From Draconibacterium sp. (GTDB taxonomy: Bacteria > Bacteroidota > Bacteroidia > Bacteroidales > Prolixibacteraceae): 40,727 nt of DNA. The position numbers were made by a program, and so were the translations under genes. Below the pieces are notes generated by a model that searched no databases, was not told where the DNA came from, and saw only the letters and a list, made by a program, of their open reading frames with translations. The stretch is from NCBI GenBank assembly GCA_011620585.1, contig WOYV01000013.1, positions 1-40,727 on the forward strand, in the 5' to 3' direction. Below are positions 9,072 through 16,969 of the stretch, in pieces (the first letter of the stretch is position 1; every line of letters begins with the position of its first letter).

Positions 9072-11090
9072 ATGAAAACATATTTACCAAAATTAGTACA
9101 GGACGATCAATGGCTACAGCCATATTCGGGAGTAATTACTGAAAGGATGATAGTTGCTGATCGGAAGGAAAAGGAACTTACGGGCGGGAAAAGTCTGTCG
9201 GATTTTGCATCGGGCTACCTGTATTTTGGACTTCATAAGACCAGCCATGGCTGGGCAATCAGGGAGTGGGCGCCCAATGCTACGCACATTTACCTGGTGG
9301 GTACCTGTAACAACTGGCAGGAACTTTCGGAATATTCCTTTCACCATCTGGGGAACGGAGCCTGGGAACTTATTTTGGAAGAACAAGCTTTGCATCATGG
9401 CGATTTGTACGCTCTGCATGTTCATTGGGCGCTGAATTTCGGGAAACGGATTCCGGCATGGGCAACCCGTGTTGTTCAGGATGAAAATACGCACATGTTC
9501 AACGCACAGGTTTGGTCGCCCGAAAATACCTACCAGTGGCAACACCCCAACTTTATCGGGAGTGACGACCCCCCATTGATTTACGAGGGCCATGTTGGAA
9601 TGGCTGGGGAAGAACCCCGGGTGCACACTTACAACGAATTCCGGGAACAAATGCTGCCGCGCATTAAAGCAAACGCTTACAATACCATCCAGTTGATGGC
9701 CATTCCCGAGCATCCTTATTACGGGAGTTTTGGTTATCACGTTTCGAGCTTTTTTGCCGCTTCTTCGCGTTTTGGTACTCCCGACGAATTGAAACAACTG
9801 ATTGATGAAGCACACGGAATGGGAATTGCCGTGATCATGGACCTCGTACATTCGCATGCCGTGAAAAACGAGATAGAAGGATTGGGAAAATATGACGGCA
9901 CACGTTTTCAGTTTTTTCACGACGGGCCAAAAGGGGAACATCCTGCATGGGATTCGTACTGTTTTAATTACGGTAAAAATGAAGTGTTGCACTTTTTGCT
10001 TTCGAACATTAAATACTGGATGGAGGAATATAAATTCGACGGTTTCCGTTTCGACGGAGTGACCAGCATGTTATATTTTAACCACGGGTTGGAGATTGCT
10101 TTTACATCATACGACGATTATTTCAGCGCCAATGTCGATCACGAAGCCACTACCTATTTTAAACTGGCCAATAAACTGATGAAACAGATCAACCCGCATT
10201 CGATTTCGATCGCCGAAGACATGAGCGGAATGCCGGGTCTGGCATCGCCGGTTGCAGATGGCGGGTTGGGTTTCGGTTTCAGAATGGCGATGGGAATGCC
10301 CGATTTCTGGATCAAACTGATCAAAGAAAAGTCGGATGACCAGTGGGAAGTGGGCGAACTTTTTTACCAGCTGACTTCGAAACGCCTGGAAGAAAAAGTG
10401 GTGAGTTACGCCGAATCGCACGACCAGGCGCTGGTAGGCGATAAAACCATCATTTTCCGCCTGATCGACAAGGAAATGTATTTTAGTATGCGCAAGGACC
10501 AACCCAATATGATTGTTGACCGCGGAATTGCACTTCATAAAATGATCAGGCTGGCAACCGCAAGTGCCGCTGGTGGTGCGTATCTGAATTTTATGGGAAA
10601 TGAATTTGGACATCCCGAGTGGATCGATTTTCCGCGCGAAGGAAACAACTGGTCATACAATCATGCACGAAGGATTTGGAGCATCGCCGACGATCCCGTG
10701 CTGAAATATCATTGGTTGTATGATTTCGACCGCGAGATGATCAGCCTGATAAACGAAAATAAAATACTAACGGTTCCTTCGGTTGACCTGGTTCTCGAAA
10801 ATAAGCCCGACAAAGTGCTGGCCTATCATCGCGGACTGTTCCTTTTTGTTTTTAATTTTAACCCCACACAATCGTTTACTGATTACGGGATTCCGCTTGG
10901 AGCCGGGAAATACAAAATTGTTTTAAGTACCGATTCAGGCCGTTTTGGGGGATACGACCGCGTAGACGAGGAGATCAGTTATTATACTTTGCCAAGCAGT
11001 GGCGTTGGCAGTCAGCATTTTTTAAATCTTTATCTTCCGGCACGGACCGCGCTGGTGTTAAAAAAGATCGACATTCCAAAAGCAAAATAA
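9072..11090 (+). CDS. glgB: 1,4-alpha-glucan branching enzyme (GH13)
   Basis: Transfers alpha-1,4-glucan segments to form alpha-1,6 branches in glycogen; cytoplasmic. The 672-aa protein has an N-terminal CBM48-like domain (about 50-145; WAIREWAPNATHIYLVG), a GH13 barrel and a C-terminal beta-sandwich. The GH13 motifs are clear: region I DLVHSHAVKN (Asp257, His262), region II DGFRFDGV with nucleophile Asp328, region III AEDMSG with acid/base Glu382, and region IV ESHDQALVGD with transition-state Asp451. The SHDQALVGDK form and overall layout match the eukaryotic-like (GH13_8) branching enzymes common in Bacteroidota rather than the E. coli GlgB type. It is the first gene of the glycogen cluster, and its TAA is directly followed by the ATG of the GSCFA gene, implying translational coupling. 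Function is very likely; the gene symbol is given by function, not by close similarity to E. coli GlgB. Confidence 0.93.
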   Translation: MKTYLPKLVQDDQWLQPYSGVITERMIVADRKEKELTGGKSLSDFASGYLYFGLHKTSHGWAIREWAPNATHIYLVGTCNNWQELSEYSFHHLGNGAWELILEEQALHHGDLYALHVHWALNFGKRIPAWATRVVQDENTHMFNAQVWSPENTYQWQHPNFIGSDDPPLIYEGHVGMAGEEPRVHTYNEFREQMLPRIKANAYNTIQLMAIPEHPYYGSFGYHVSSFFAASSRFGTPDELKQLIDEAHGMGIAVIMDLVHSHAVKNEIEGLGKYDGTRFQFFHDGPKGEHPAWDSYCFNYGKNEVLHFLLSNIKYWMEEYKFDGFRFDGVTSMLYFNHGLEIAFTSYDDYFSANVDHEATTYFKLANKLMKQINPHSISIAEDMSGMPGLASPVADGGLGFGFRMAMGMPDFWIKLIKEKSDDQWEVGELFYQLTSKRLEEKVVSYAESHDQALVGDKTIIFRLIDKEMYFSMRKDQPNMIVDRGIALHKMIRLATASAAGGAYLNFMGNEFGHPEWIDFPREGNNWSYNHARRIWSIADDPVLKYHWLYDFDREMISLINENKILTVPSVDLVLENKPDKVLAYHRGLFLFVFNFNPTQSFTDYGIPLGAGKYKIVLSTDSGRFGGYDRVDEEISYYTLPSSGVGSQHFLNLYLPARTALVLKKIDIPKAK

Positions 11091-12098
11091 ATGAGCGATT
11101 CCAAATTCCGGACCAGTGTTCAGATTCCCGAATTTCGATGGAAGGCATCGTATCAGAAATCGAGCCTTTTTATGGGTTCGTGTTTTACCGAGAATGTGGG
11201 CAAGAAAATGGAAAATTTAAAATTCCCGGCCGACATCAACCCATTTGGGATTTTATACAACCCCGTTTCGGTCGCCAATGGTCTTCGCCTGCTTATTCAG
11301 CCTAAAACTTTTGCTGAAAGCGATTTGATAGAACACAATGGCGTGTGGCACAGTTTTCTGCATCACGGACGTTTTTCGTCGACTGATGCCAACCAAACCT
11401 TGCAGAATATCAACAAACGTCTTGTTAATTCTTCTGAATTTTTAAAGAAAACCGATTTTCTGTTCATCACTTTCGGGACAGCCTGGGTGTATCGGTTTAA
11501 CAAAACCAAAAAAATCGTTTCGAACTGCCATAAAATTCCGGCGGCTTTCTTTACCCGCGAGCGTCTGACTGTTGATGAAATCGTTGCCCTATACCAGGAT
11601 CTACTCGCCGAATTGTGGCAGTTAAATCCCGAAATCAAAATAATATTCACTGTAAGCCCGATCAGGCACTGGAAAGACGGCGCTATTGAAAACCAGCGAA
11701 GTAAATCGATTCTACTGTTGGCTATTGATTCATTGGTTAAAAAGCATGAAAACTACTGTGCTTATTTTCCCTCATACGAGATAGTAATGGACGAACTGCG
11801 CGATTATCGTTTTTATGCTGCCGACATGATCCATCTCAGCGAAGTGGCGATCGATCACATCTGGGAGCGCTTCGCGAACTGCCTGATCGACGAAGAAAGC
11901 CGGAAGATTGTTGTGGAAGTAAGAAAGATAGTGAATGCCATGCAACACCGGCCTTTAAATACAACAACACCGGAATTCAGAAAATTCATTGAAAACACTT
12001 TAGAAAATCTGAATAATACCGGGATGAAATATCCCTATCTTAACTTAAAGTTAGAAAAAGAATATTTTGTCCGGCATTTAGATGATTTAACAAACTGA
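11091..12098 (+). CDS. GSCFA-domain protein
   Basis: The protein (335 aa) carries the family-defining motif GSCFTENVG near residues 24-32, followed by the conserved FGILYNPVSVANGL stretch and, further on, FITFGTAWVYR and FTVSPIRHWKDG. The C-terminal part has the conserved DMIHLSEVAI segment. GSCFA proteins are related to SGNH/GDSL-type hydrolases: the Ser of GSCF fits the block-I serine and the D-x-x-H of DMIHLS fits the block-V Asp-His pair. Substrate and reaction are not known. There is no signal peptide, so it is cytoplasmic. Its ATG follows the branching-enzyme stop with no gap, and the debranching enzyme comes 99 bp later, so it probably acts on the same glucan or on its metabolism, for example as an esterase. 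That role is inference. Confidence 0.9.
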   Translation: MSDSKFRTSVQIPEFRWKASYQKSSLFMGSCFTENVGKKMENLKFPADINPFGILYNPVSVANGLRLLIQPKTFAESDLIEHNGVWHSFLHHGRFSSTDANQTLQNINKRLVNSSEFLKKTDFLFITFGTAWVYRFNKTKKIVSNCHKIPAAFFTRERLTVDEIVALYQDLLAELWQLNPEIKIIFTVSPIRHWKDGAIENQRSKSILLLAIDSLVKKHENYCAYFPSYEIVMDELRDYRFYAADMIHLSEVAIDHIWERFANCLIDEESRKIVVEVRKIVNAMQHRPLNTTTPEFRKFIENTLENLNNTGMKYPYLNLKLEKEYFVRHLDDLTN

Positions 12099-12123
12099 GC
12101 TGTGAAAAATGGAGTAAATCATA

Positions 12124-12131
12124 TATTTTTG
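12124..12131 (+). promoter_or_regulatory. Possible promoter -7 element for the debranching-enzyme gene
   Basis: TATTTTTG matches the Bacteroidota -7 consensus TAnnTTTG and lies 66 bp before the ATG at 12198. No clear TTTG -33 box is present at the right distance, so this is a weak internal promoter candidate within the cluster. Confidence 0.35.
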
Positions 12132-12197
12132 TTCGAGAAGGTTCACACTTTCTCAACAACTTTCTGAGCCAATTTTCTCACGCCAAATTATTTTGTT

Positions 12198-14147
12198 ATG
12201 CACTACCTGAGTTTTGACAAGGAGCAGTTGATTAACCTCGAATATTCTTTATACAAAGAGATTCTGAGAACAAACAAAGCCGGTTCGTACCTTTGTACCA
12301 CGTTAAACGGTTGTAATACGCGTAAATACCACGGTTTGCTGGTTAGCCCGATCGAAAACTTTGGGGGAGAGAAACATGTGCTGTTGTCGTCGCTCGACGA
12401 AACACTGGTACAAAACGAAGCAGAGTTTAACCTTGGCATCCACCGTTACCAGGGAGGAACCTACGAACCCAAAGGACACAAATACATCAGCAATGTAGGT
12501 TTTGCTGAAGTGCCAAAAATTACGTATCGCGTTGGAAATACGGTGCTGTCGAAAGAGCGTTTGCTGGTTGAAAAAGAAGAGCAGGTATTAATAAAATATA
12601 CACTGGAAGAAGCTTCAGAACCCTTGGTTTTAAGGCTGAAACCCTTTCTGGCTTTTCGTAATATCCATGCATTGAGCAAGGCCAACATGTTTGTAAATAC
12701 CAAATTCGAAACCGTTGAGGGCGGAATTTCCATGAGCTTGTACGAAGGTTACCCGAACCTGGCGATGCAGCTAAGCAAAACTGCCGATTTTATTGCGGTC
12801 CCCGACTGGTATTACAACATCGAATACCTGAAGGAACTGAACCGTGGCTACGATTATCTCGAAGACCTGTATGTTCCCGGCTATTTCGAAGTGACCTTGG
12901 AAGAAGGTGAAACGCTTGTTTTTTCGGCGGGTTTAAATGAAGTGAAAATGCTGTCGCTAAAACAGCGTTTTACTCACGAACTAAAAAAGAAAAACCGTAA
13001 GGAAACTTTTATCAGCGCTCTTGAGCACGCTTCCGGGCAATTTGTGCACCACAATAAAAAAACAGCCGAAATTATTGCCGGATTTCCCTGGTATGGCAGC
13101 ATTACCCGCCAAACTTTTATTTCGATACCGGGCTTGTGCCTTGCGCTAAAAAATCCACAGTTGTGCGAAACCATTCTCGATTCGTATCTGAAATATTTTA
13201 ACGAAGGTTTTTTCCCCGATCACACCGATCAAAAACCGTTTACTTATCACGCTGCCGATACTTCGCTTTGGTTTATCTGGGTGGTACAGCAACATTATAA
13301 AAATAAGGGAAATCCTGAGTTGGCCTGGAAAATTTATGGCCCGGCCATCAAACGGATTCTGGAAGCATACCGCGATTCAAAACACCAATACATTCGGATG
13401 ACACCCGACGGTTTAATCGAAGCTGAAAAAGAAAAAGTAGCGCTCACCTGGATGGATTCAACCATCAATGGGTTGCCTGTAATTCAACGTGCCGGAAAAA
13501 CGGTCGAAGTAAATGCTTTGTGGTTCAATGCCATCTGTTTTGGCCTCGACCTTGCGGACATGGCCGGCGACCGCGAGTTTATCGAAAACTGGAAACACAT
13601 GGTTGAAAAAGTAGCAAAAGCTTTCCTGAATACTTTCTGGAGCGAAGGGCACGCAAGTTTAGCCGATGTGGTAAATAATGGTATTCCCGACTGGTCGGTA
13701 CGCCCCAATATGGTAATTGCCGTGGCACTCGATTACTGTCCGCTTTCGAAAGATCAGCAAAAGCAAGTGCTGGGTGTAGCCAAGAAAAAGTTACTTACTA
13801 ACCGCGGCCTCCGCTCACTTTCTCCCGATAACCTTCGGTATAAGGGAACGGTAAAAGGCAACCCTGAAGAACGTGAATCGGCCATCCACATGGGAGCTGT
13901 GTGGCCGTGGCTTACACCGTTTTTTGTTGAAGCCTATCTGAAAATTCATAAGAAAGGCGGTTTGCCTTTTGTGAAACAAATTGTAGAAAGTTTCGAAGAA
14001 GAGATGACAGAACATTGTGTGGGAACTGTTCCTGAATTATACGACGGGAATCCGCCGCACATGGGGAAAGGAGCTATTTCGCAGGCCTGGAGCGTGGCCG
14101 GGGTGGTCAGGGCGCTGCATTTGATCAGGAAATATAACGACGAATAA
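12198..14147 (+). CDS. Glycogen debranching enzyme, amylo-alpha-1,6-glucosidase (GH133 type)
   Basis: Removes alpha-1,6-linked branches from glycogen or limit dextrin in the cytoplasm. The 649-aa protein has the bacterial/archaeal-type debranching N-terminal domain (about 15-240; NGCNTRKYHGLLVSP) and a C-terminal (alpha/alpha)6-barrel amylo-1,6-glucosidase domain (about 285-640; DTSLWFIWVVQQ, LTWMDSTINGLPV, GNPEERESAIHMGAVWPWL, SQAWSVAGVVRAL). Length and layout are those of the short Bacteroidota debranching enzymes, not of the long bifunctional eukaryotic enzyme, so the 4-alpha-glucanotransferase half is absent. It is followed 10 bp later by the glycosyltransferase gene (ATG 14158) and is part of the glycogen operon. 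Function is well supported by family; the catalytic acids were not mapped individually. Confidence 0.93.
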   Translation: MHYLSFDKEQLINLEYSLYKEILRTNKAGSYLCTTLNGCNTRKYHGLLVSPIENFGGEKHVLLSSLDETLVQNEAEFNLGIHRYQGGTYEPKGHKYISNVGFAEVPKITYRVGNTVLSKERLLVEKEEQVLIKYTLEEASEPLVLRLKPFLAFRNIHALSKANMFVNTKFETVEGGISMSLYEGYPNLAMQLSKTADFIAVPDWYYNIEYLKELNRGYDYLEDLYVPGYFEVTLEEGETLVFSAGLNEVKMLSLKQRFTHELKKKNRKETFISALEHASGQFVHHNKKTAEIIAGFPWYGSITRQTFISIPGLCLALKNPQLCETILDSYLKYFNEGFFPDHTDQKPFTYHAADTSLWFIWVVQQHYKNKGNPELAWKIYGPAIKRILEAYRDSKHQYIRMTPDGLIEAEKEKVALTWMDSTINGLPVIQRAGKTVEVNALWFNAICFGLDLADMAGDREFIENWKHMVEKVAKAFLNTFWSEGHASLADVVNNGIPDWSVRPNMVIAVALDYCPLSKDQQKQVLGVAKKKLLTNRGLRSLSPDNLRYKGTVKGNPEERESAIHMGAVWPWLTPFFVEAYLKIHKKGGLPFVKQIVESFEEEMTEHCVGTVPELYDGNPPHMGKGAISQAWSVAGVVRALHLIRKYNDE

Positions 14148-14157
14148 AGGATTGAAA

Positions 14158-15444
14158 ATGAAAGTTTTAATGTTTGGATGGGAGTTTCCGCCGCACATTT
14201 CAGGAGGTCTCGGAACCGCCTGTTACGGGCTCACCCGAGGTCTGTCCGAACTCGACGATGTGGAAGTAACTTTTGTTGTTCCCAAAGCCTTTGGCGACGA
14301 AGATCAATCGCGTATGAAACTCATTGGAGCCAACCAGGTTCCAGTCACCAAAACACAAATTCAGTTTGAAGAAAGTGAAAAGCAGATGGACTATTTCGAA
14401 GTCGATTCGCTAATTGTCCCCTACATGAATGAAGAAGAGTTCTGGAAAGTAAAGAGCAAAAAACTTCCACGCAAAACCCGTTTTGTTGAAACCGATGAGG
14501 GAAACCGGATTGAATTTAGCGGAACCTATGGGTCGAACCTGATTCAGGAAATAAAAAATTATGCCCTGGTTGCCGGGATTATTGCCGAACAGAATAATTT
14601 CGACCTGATCCACGCACACGACTGGCTGGCTTATCCGGCTGGCATAGCTGCAAAAAATATTAGTGGCAAACCTTTGGTCGTGCATGTACATGCCACCGAT
14701 TTCGATCGCAGCGGAGGAAGTGTAAACCCAACAGTTTACGCGATCGAACGTGATGGAATGGAACAAGCCGACCAGGTGATAACCGTAAGTAACCTCACAC
14801 GCGATACAGTAATCAATAAATACCACATCGACCCGCAAAAGGTAGTAACGGTGCATAACGCTGTGGAACCGATGAGCGCCGAAGGAAGCGAAATTCCCAA
14901 AAAAGGCATCAACGAAAAAATCGTAACTTTTTTGGGCCGGATTACTTTACAAAAAGGCCCCGAATATTTTATTGAAGCAGCCAAAATGGTTTTGCAAAAA
15001 ATGAACAATGTGCGTTTTGTAATGGCGGGAAGCGGCGACTTGCAGGAACAAATGATTGCCCGGGTAGCCAGACTCGGAATTGCCGACCGCTTTCATTTTA
15101 CCGGTTTTTTAAAAGCCAACGATATTTCATATCTCTTCCACATGACCGATGTTTTTGTAATGCCGTCGGTATCGGAACCTTTTGGAATCGTTCCGCTCGA
15201 AGCCATGCAATTCAACGTGCCGGTTATCATTTCAAATCAATCAGGCGTTTCAGAAGTGCTCGAGCATGCTATTAAAATCGATTTCTGGGATACCCATGCC
15301 ATGGCCGATTCAATTTACGGAATATTGAACTATCCTTCACTTTCGGAGCATTTTAAGCAAGAGGGGAAAACCGAAGTTGATGGATTGAGATGGATCAATT
15401 CGGCTAAAAATGTCAGGAAGGTTTACGAATCCGTGTTAACCTAA
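14158..15444 (+). CDS. GT4-family glycosyltransferase, glycogen-synthase-like
   Basis: Retaining glycosyltransferase of the GT-B fold, likely the chain-elongating enzyme of the cluster. The 428-aa product has the N-terminal motif WEFPPHISGGLGTACYGLTRGL with the Gly-rich loop that contacts the sugar nucleotide, a linker with DLIHAHDWLAYPAG, and a C-terminal GT4 domain with FLGRITLQKGPEYFIEAA and the E-x7-E motif EPFGIVPLE (Glu340 and Glu348). The N-terminal half resembles GT5 starch/glycogen synthases, the C-terminal half GT4. The ATG at 14158 is preferred over an in-frame TTG at 14152 because AAGG lies just upstream and homologues start MKVLMFGWEFPP. It sits between debranching enzyme and GH57 protein (14-bp gap). 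Sugar donor (ADP- or UDP-glucose) is not readable, and no GlgC gene is in the window. Confidence 0.88.
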   Translation: MKVLMFGWEFPPHISGGLGTACYGLTRGLSELDDVEVTFVVPKAFGDEDQSRMKLIGANQVPVTKTQIQFEESEKQMDYFEVDSLIVPYMNEEEFWKVKSKKLPRKTRFVETDEGNRIEFSGTYGSNLIQEIKNYALVAGIIAEQNNFDLIHAHDWLAYPAGIAAKNISGKPLVVHVHATDFDRSGGSVNPTVYAIERDGMEQADQVITVSNLTRDTVINKYHIDPQKVVTVHNAVEPMSAEGSEIPKKGINEKIVTFLGRITLQKGPEYFIEAAKMVLQKMNNVRFVMAGSGDLQEQMIARVARLGIADRFHFTGFLKANDISYLFHMTDVFVMPSVSEPFGIVPLEAMQFNVPVIISNQSGVSEVLEHAIKIDFWDTHAMADSIYGILNYPSLSEHFKQEGKTEVDGLRWINSAKNVRKVYESVLT

Positions 15445-15458
15445 AACGAATAAGATAA

Positions 15459-16781
15459 ATGAAAACTATATGTCTGTTTTTTCAAGTTCATCAGCCGTTT
15501 AGGCACCGCCGCTATCGTTTTTTTGATATTGGGAACGATCATTATTATTACGACGATTATTCGAACGAGGCCATTATGAGCCGGGTGGCAGCAAAAAGCT
15601 ACCTCCCTGCCAACCGGCTGATTCTCGAACTGATCGAAAAAACCGGGGGGCGCTTTAAGGTGGCATTCTCCTTAACAGGTACCGCGCTCGAACAGTTCGA
15701 ATTATATGCCCCCGAAGTGATCGGTTCATTTCGGGAACTCGCCAAAACCGGGAGCGTCGAATTTCTGTCAGAAACATATTCGCATTCGCTTTCTTCGTTA
15801 AAAGACAATGAAACTTTTAAAGAACAGGTAGCTCGCCATGACGAACTGATTTTTGGCTTGTTTGGCCAAAAGCCGCGCGTATTTCGTAACACCGAAATGA
15901 TTTACTCCGATGCGCTTGGCGACCAGATCGCAAAAATGGGTTTTGCCGCTATGCTAACTGAGGGGGCCAGGCAGGTACTGGGTTGGAAAAGCCCCAACTT
16001 CCTTTACGTGAATGCCATAAACCCGCGGTTAAAAGTGCTGATGCGTAATTTTAAACTCAGCGACGACCTTGCTTTTCGGTTTTCAAACACCAACTGGTCG
16101 GAATATCCACTAACTGCTGAAAAGTTTCTTGGATGGATCAACAAGCTTAACGAAAAAGATGAACTGGTTAATTTGTTTTTGAGCTACGAAGCGCTCGGAG
16201 AGTGGCAAAAATCGGAGAACGGGATTTTCGATTTTCTGAAAGCCTTTGCTTTGCAGGCCGATCAGCATAAAAAGTTACAATTTGCGACTCCTTCGGAAGT
16301 AGTGGCTCAACTTCAACCCATTTCTGCAGTAAGTGTGCCCGAACCGGTTTCGTGGGCCGACGAAGAACGCGACCTGAATCCGTGGCTTGGTAACGAAATG
16401 CAAAAAGAAGCCTTCAATAAACTTTACGAGTTGAATGGGCGTATGCTTCGCTGTAACGACAAAGAATTGATACGCGACTGGAATTATTTGCAGGCAAGCG
16501 ACCATTTTAATTATATGTCGACCAAACATTCTTCAAACGGAAATGTTAATCGTTCAGGAAATCCTTTTGATTCGCCATACGAGGCCTTTATAAATTACAT
16601 GAATGTACTAAGCGACTTTAAAATCAGGCTGAATTCGGTAATTCCGGAAAATCAGATCGAAAACGAAATTGCAATGCTTCACCAGATTATTGAAGAAAAA
16701 GATGCCCGGCTCAAAAAGCTGGAAGCTGATATAGCAAGGCTTCAGAAACCAGGCAAATTTAAAAGGCCCAAATCAAAATAA
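15459..16781 (+). CDS. GH57 alpha-amylase-like protein, probable loss of catalytic Asp
   Basis: The protein (440 aa) belongs to glycoside hydrolase family 57: HQPFRHRRYRFFDIG at the N-terminus (region 1), VEFLSETYSHSL (region 2), FRNTEMIYSD with the expected nucleophile Glu146 (region 3), and VSWADEERDLNPWLGNEMQ near 295-315. The region-4 motif of active GH57 amylases, MDYETFGEHQ, reads LSYEALGEWQ here, so the acid/base Asp is replaced by Ser242. GH57 'amylase-like' homologues lacking one catalytic residue are known, so the protein may not hydrolyse glucan in the usual way. The C-terminus (about 395-440) is a charged helical coiled coil (IIEEKDARLKKLEADIARLQ) followed by a basic tail. No signal peptide: cytoplasmic. 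It lies 14 bp after the synthase-like gene and 188 bp before the phosphorylase. Family certain, activity doubtful. Confidence 0.9.
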   Translation: MKTICLFFQVHQPFRHRRYRFFDIGNDHYYYDDYSNEAIMSRVAAKSYLPANRLILELIEKTGGRFKVAFSLTGTALEQFELYAPEVIGSFRELAKTGSVEFLSETYSHSLSSLKDNETFKEQVARHDELIFGLFGQKPRVFRNTEMIYSDALGDQIAKMGFAAMLTEGARQVLGWKSPNFLYVNAINPRLKVLMRNFKLSDDLAFRFSNTNWSEYPLTAEKFLGWINKLNEKDELVNLFLSYEALGEWQKSENGIFDFLKAFALQADQHKKLQFATPSEVVAQLQPISAVSVPEPVSWADEERDLNPWLGNEMQKEAFNKLYELNGRMLRCNDKELIRDWNYLQASDHFNYMSTKHSSNGNVNRSGNPFDSPYEAFINYMNVLSDFKIRLNSVIPENQIENEIAMLHQIIEEKDARLKKLEADIARLQKPGKFKRPKSK

Positions 16782-16862
16782 CACAGACATTTGGCAATGG
16801 AAACGGAACATTAAATTCGTGTTGAAAACGGGGAATAATATTTACAGTTTTAAACGAAAAAG

Positions 16863-16870
16863 TATTTTTG
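16863..16870 (+). promoter_or_regulatory. Possible promoter -7 element for glgP
   Basis: TATTTTTG fits TAnnTTTG and lies 100 bp before the phosphorylase ATG in a 188-bp gap, with only a weak ATTT at the -33 position. It suggests that glgP can be expressed separately from the upstream cluster. Confidence 0.35.
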
Positions 16871-16969
16871 CGGTTCCAATTGCACACAGTCAGAATGATT
16901 TTTTTGTAAAAAGTCAAAGTATAATTTGAAGCGCTGAGCTTCAGCAAGTGGGATTTAAAAATAAGGAAA

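Noticed and set aside
9114-9992. Open frame of 292 codons on the minus strand opposite the branching enzyme
   Set aside because: Completely overlaps the GH13 gene, with Cys/His/Phe-rich composition typical of a shadow frame and no family match that I recognise.
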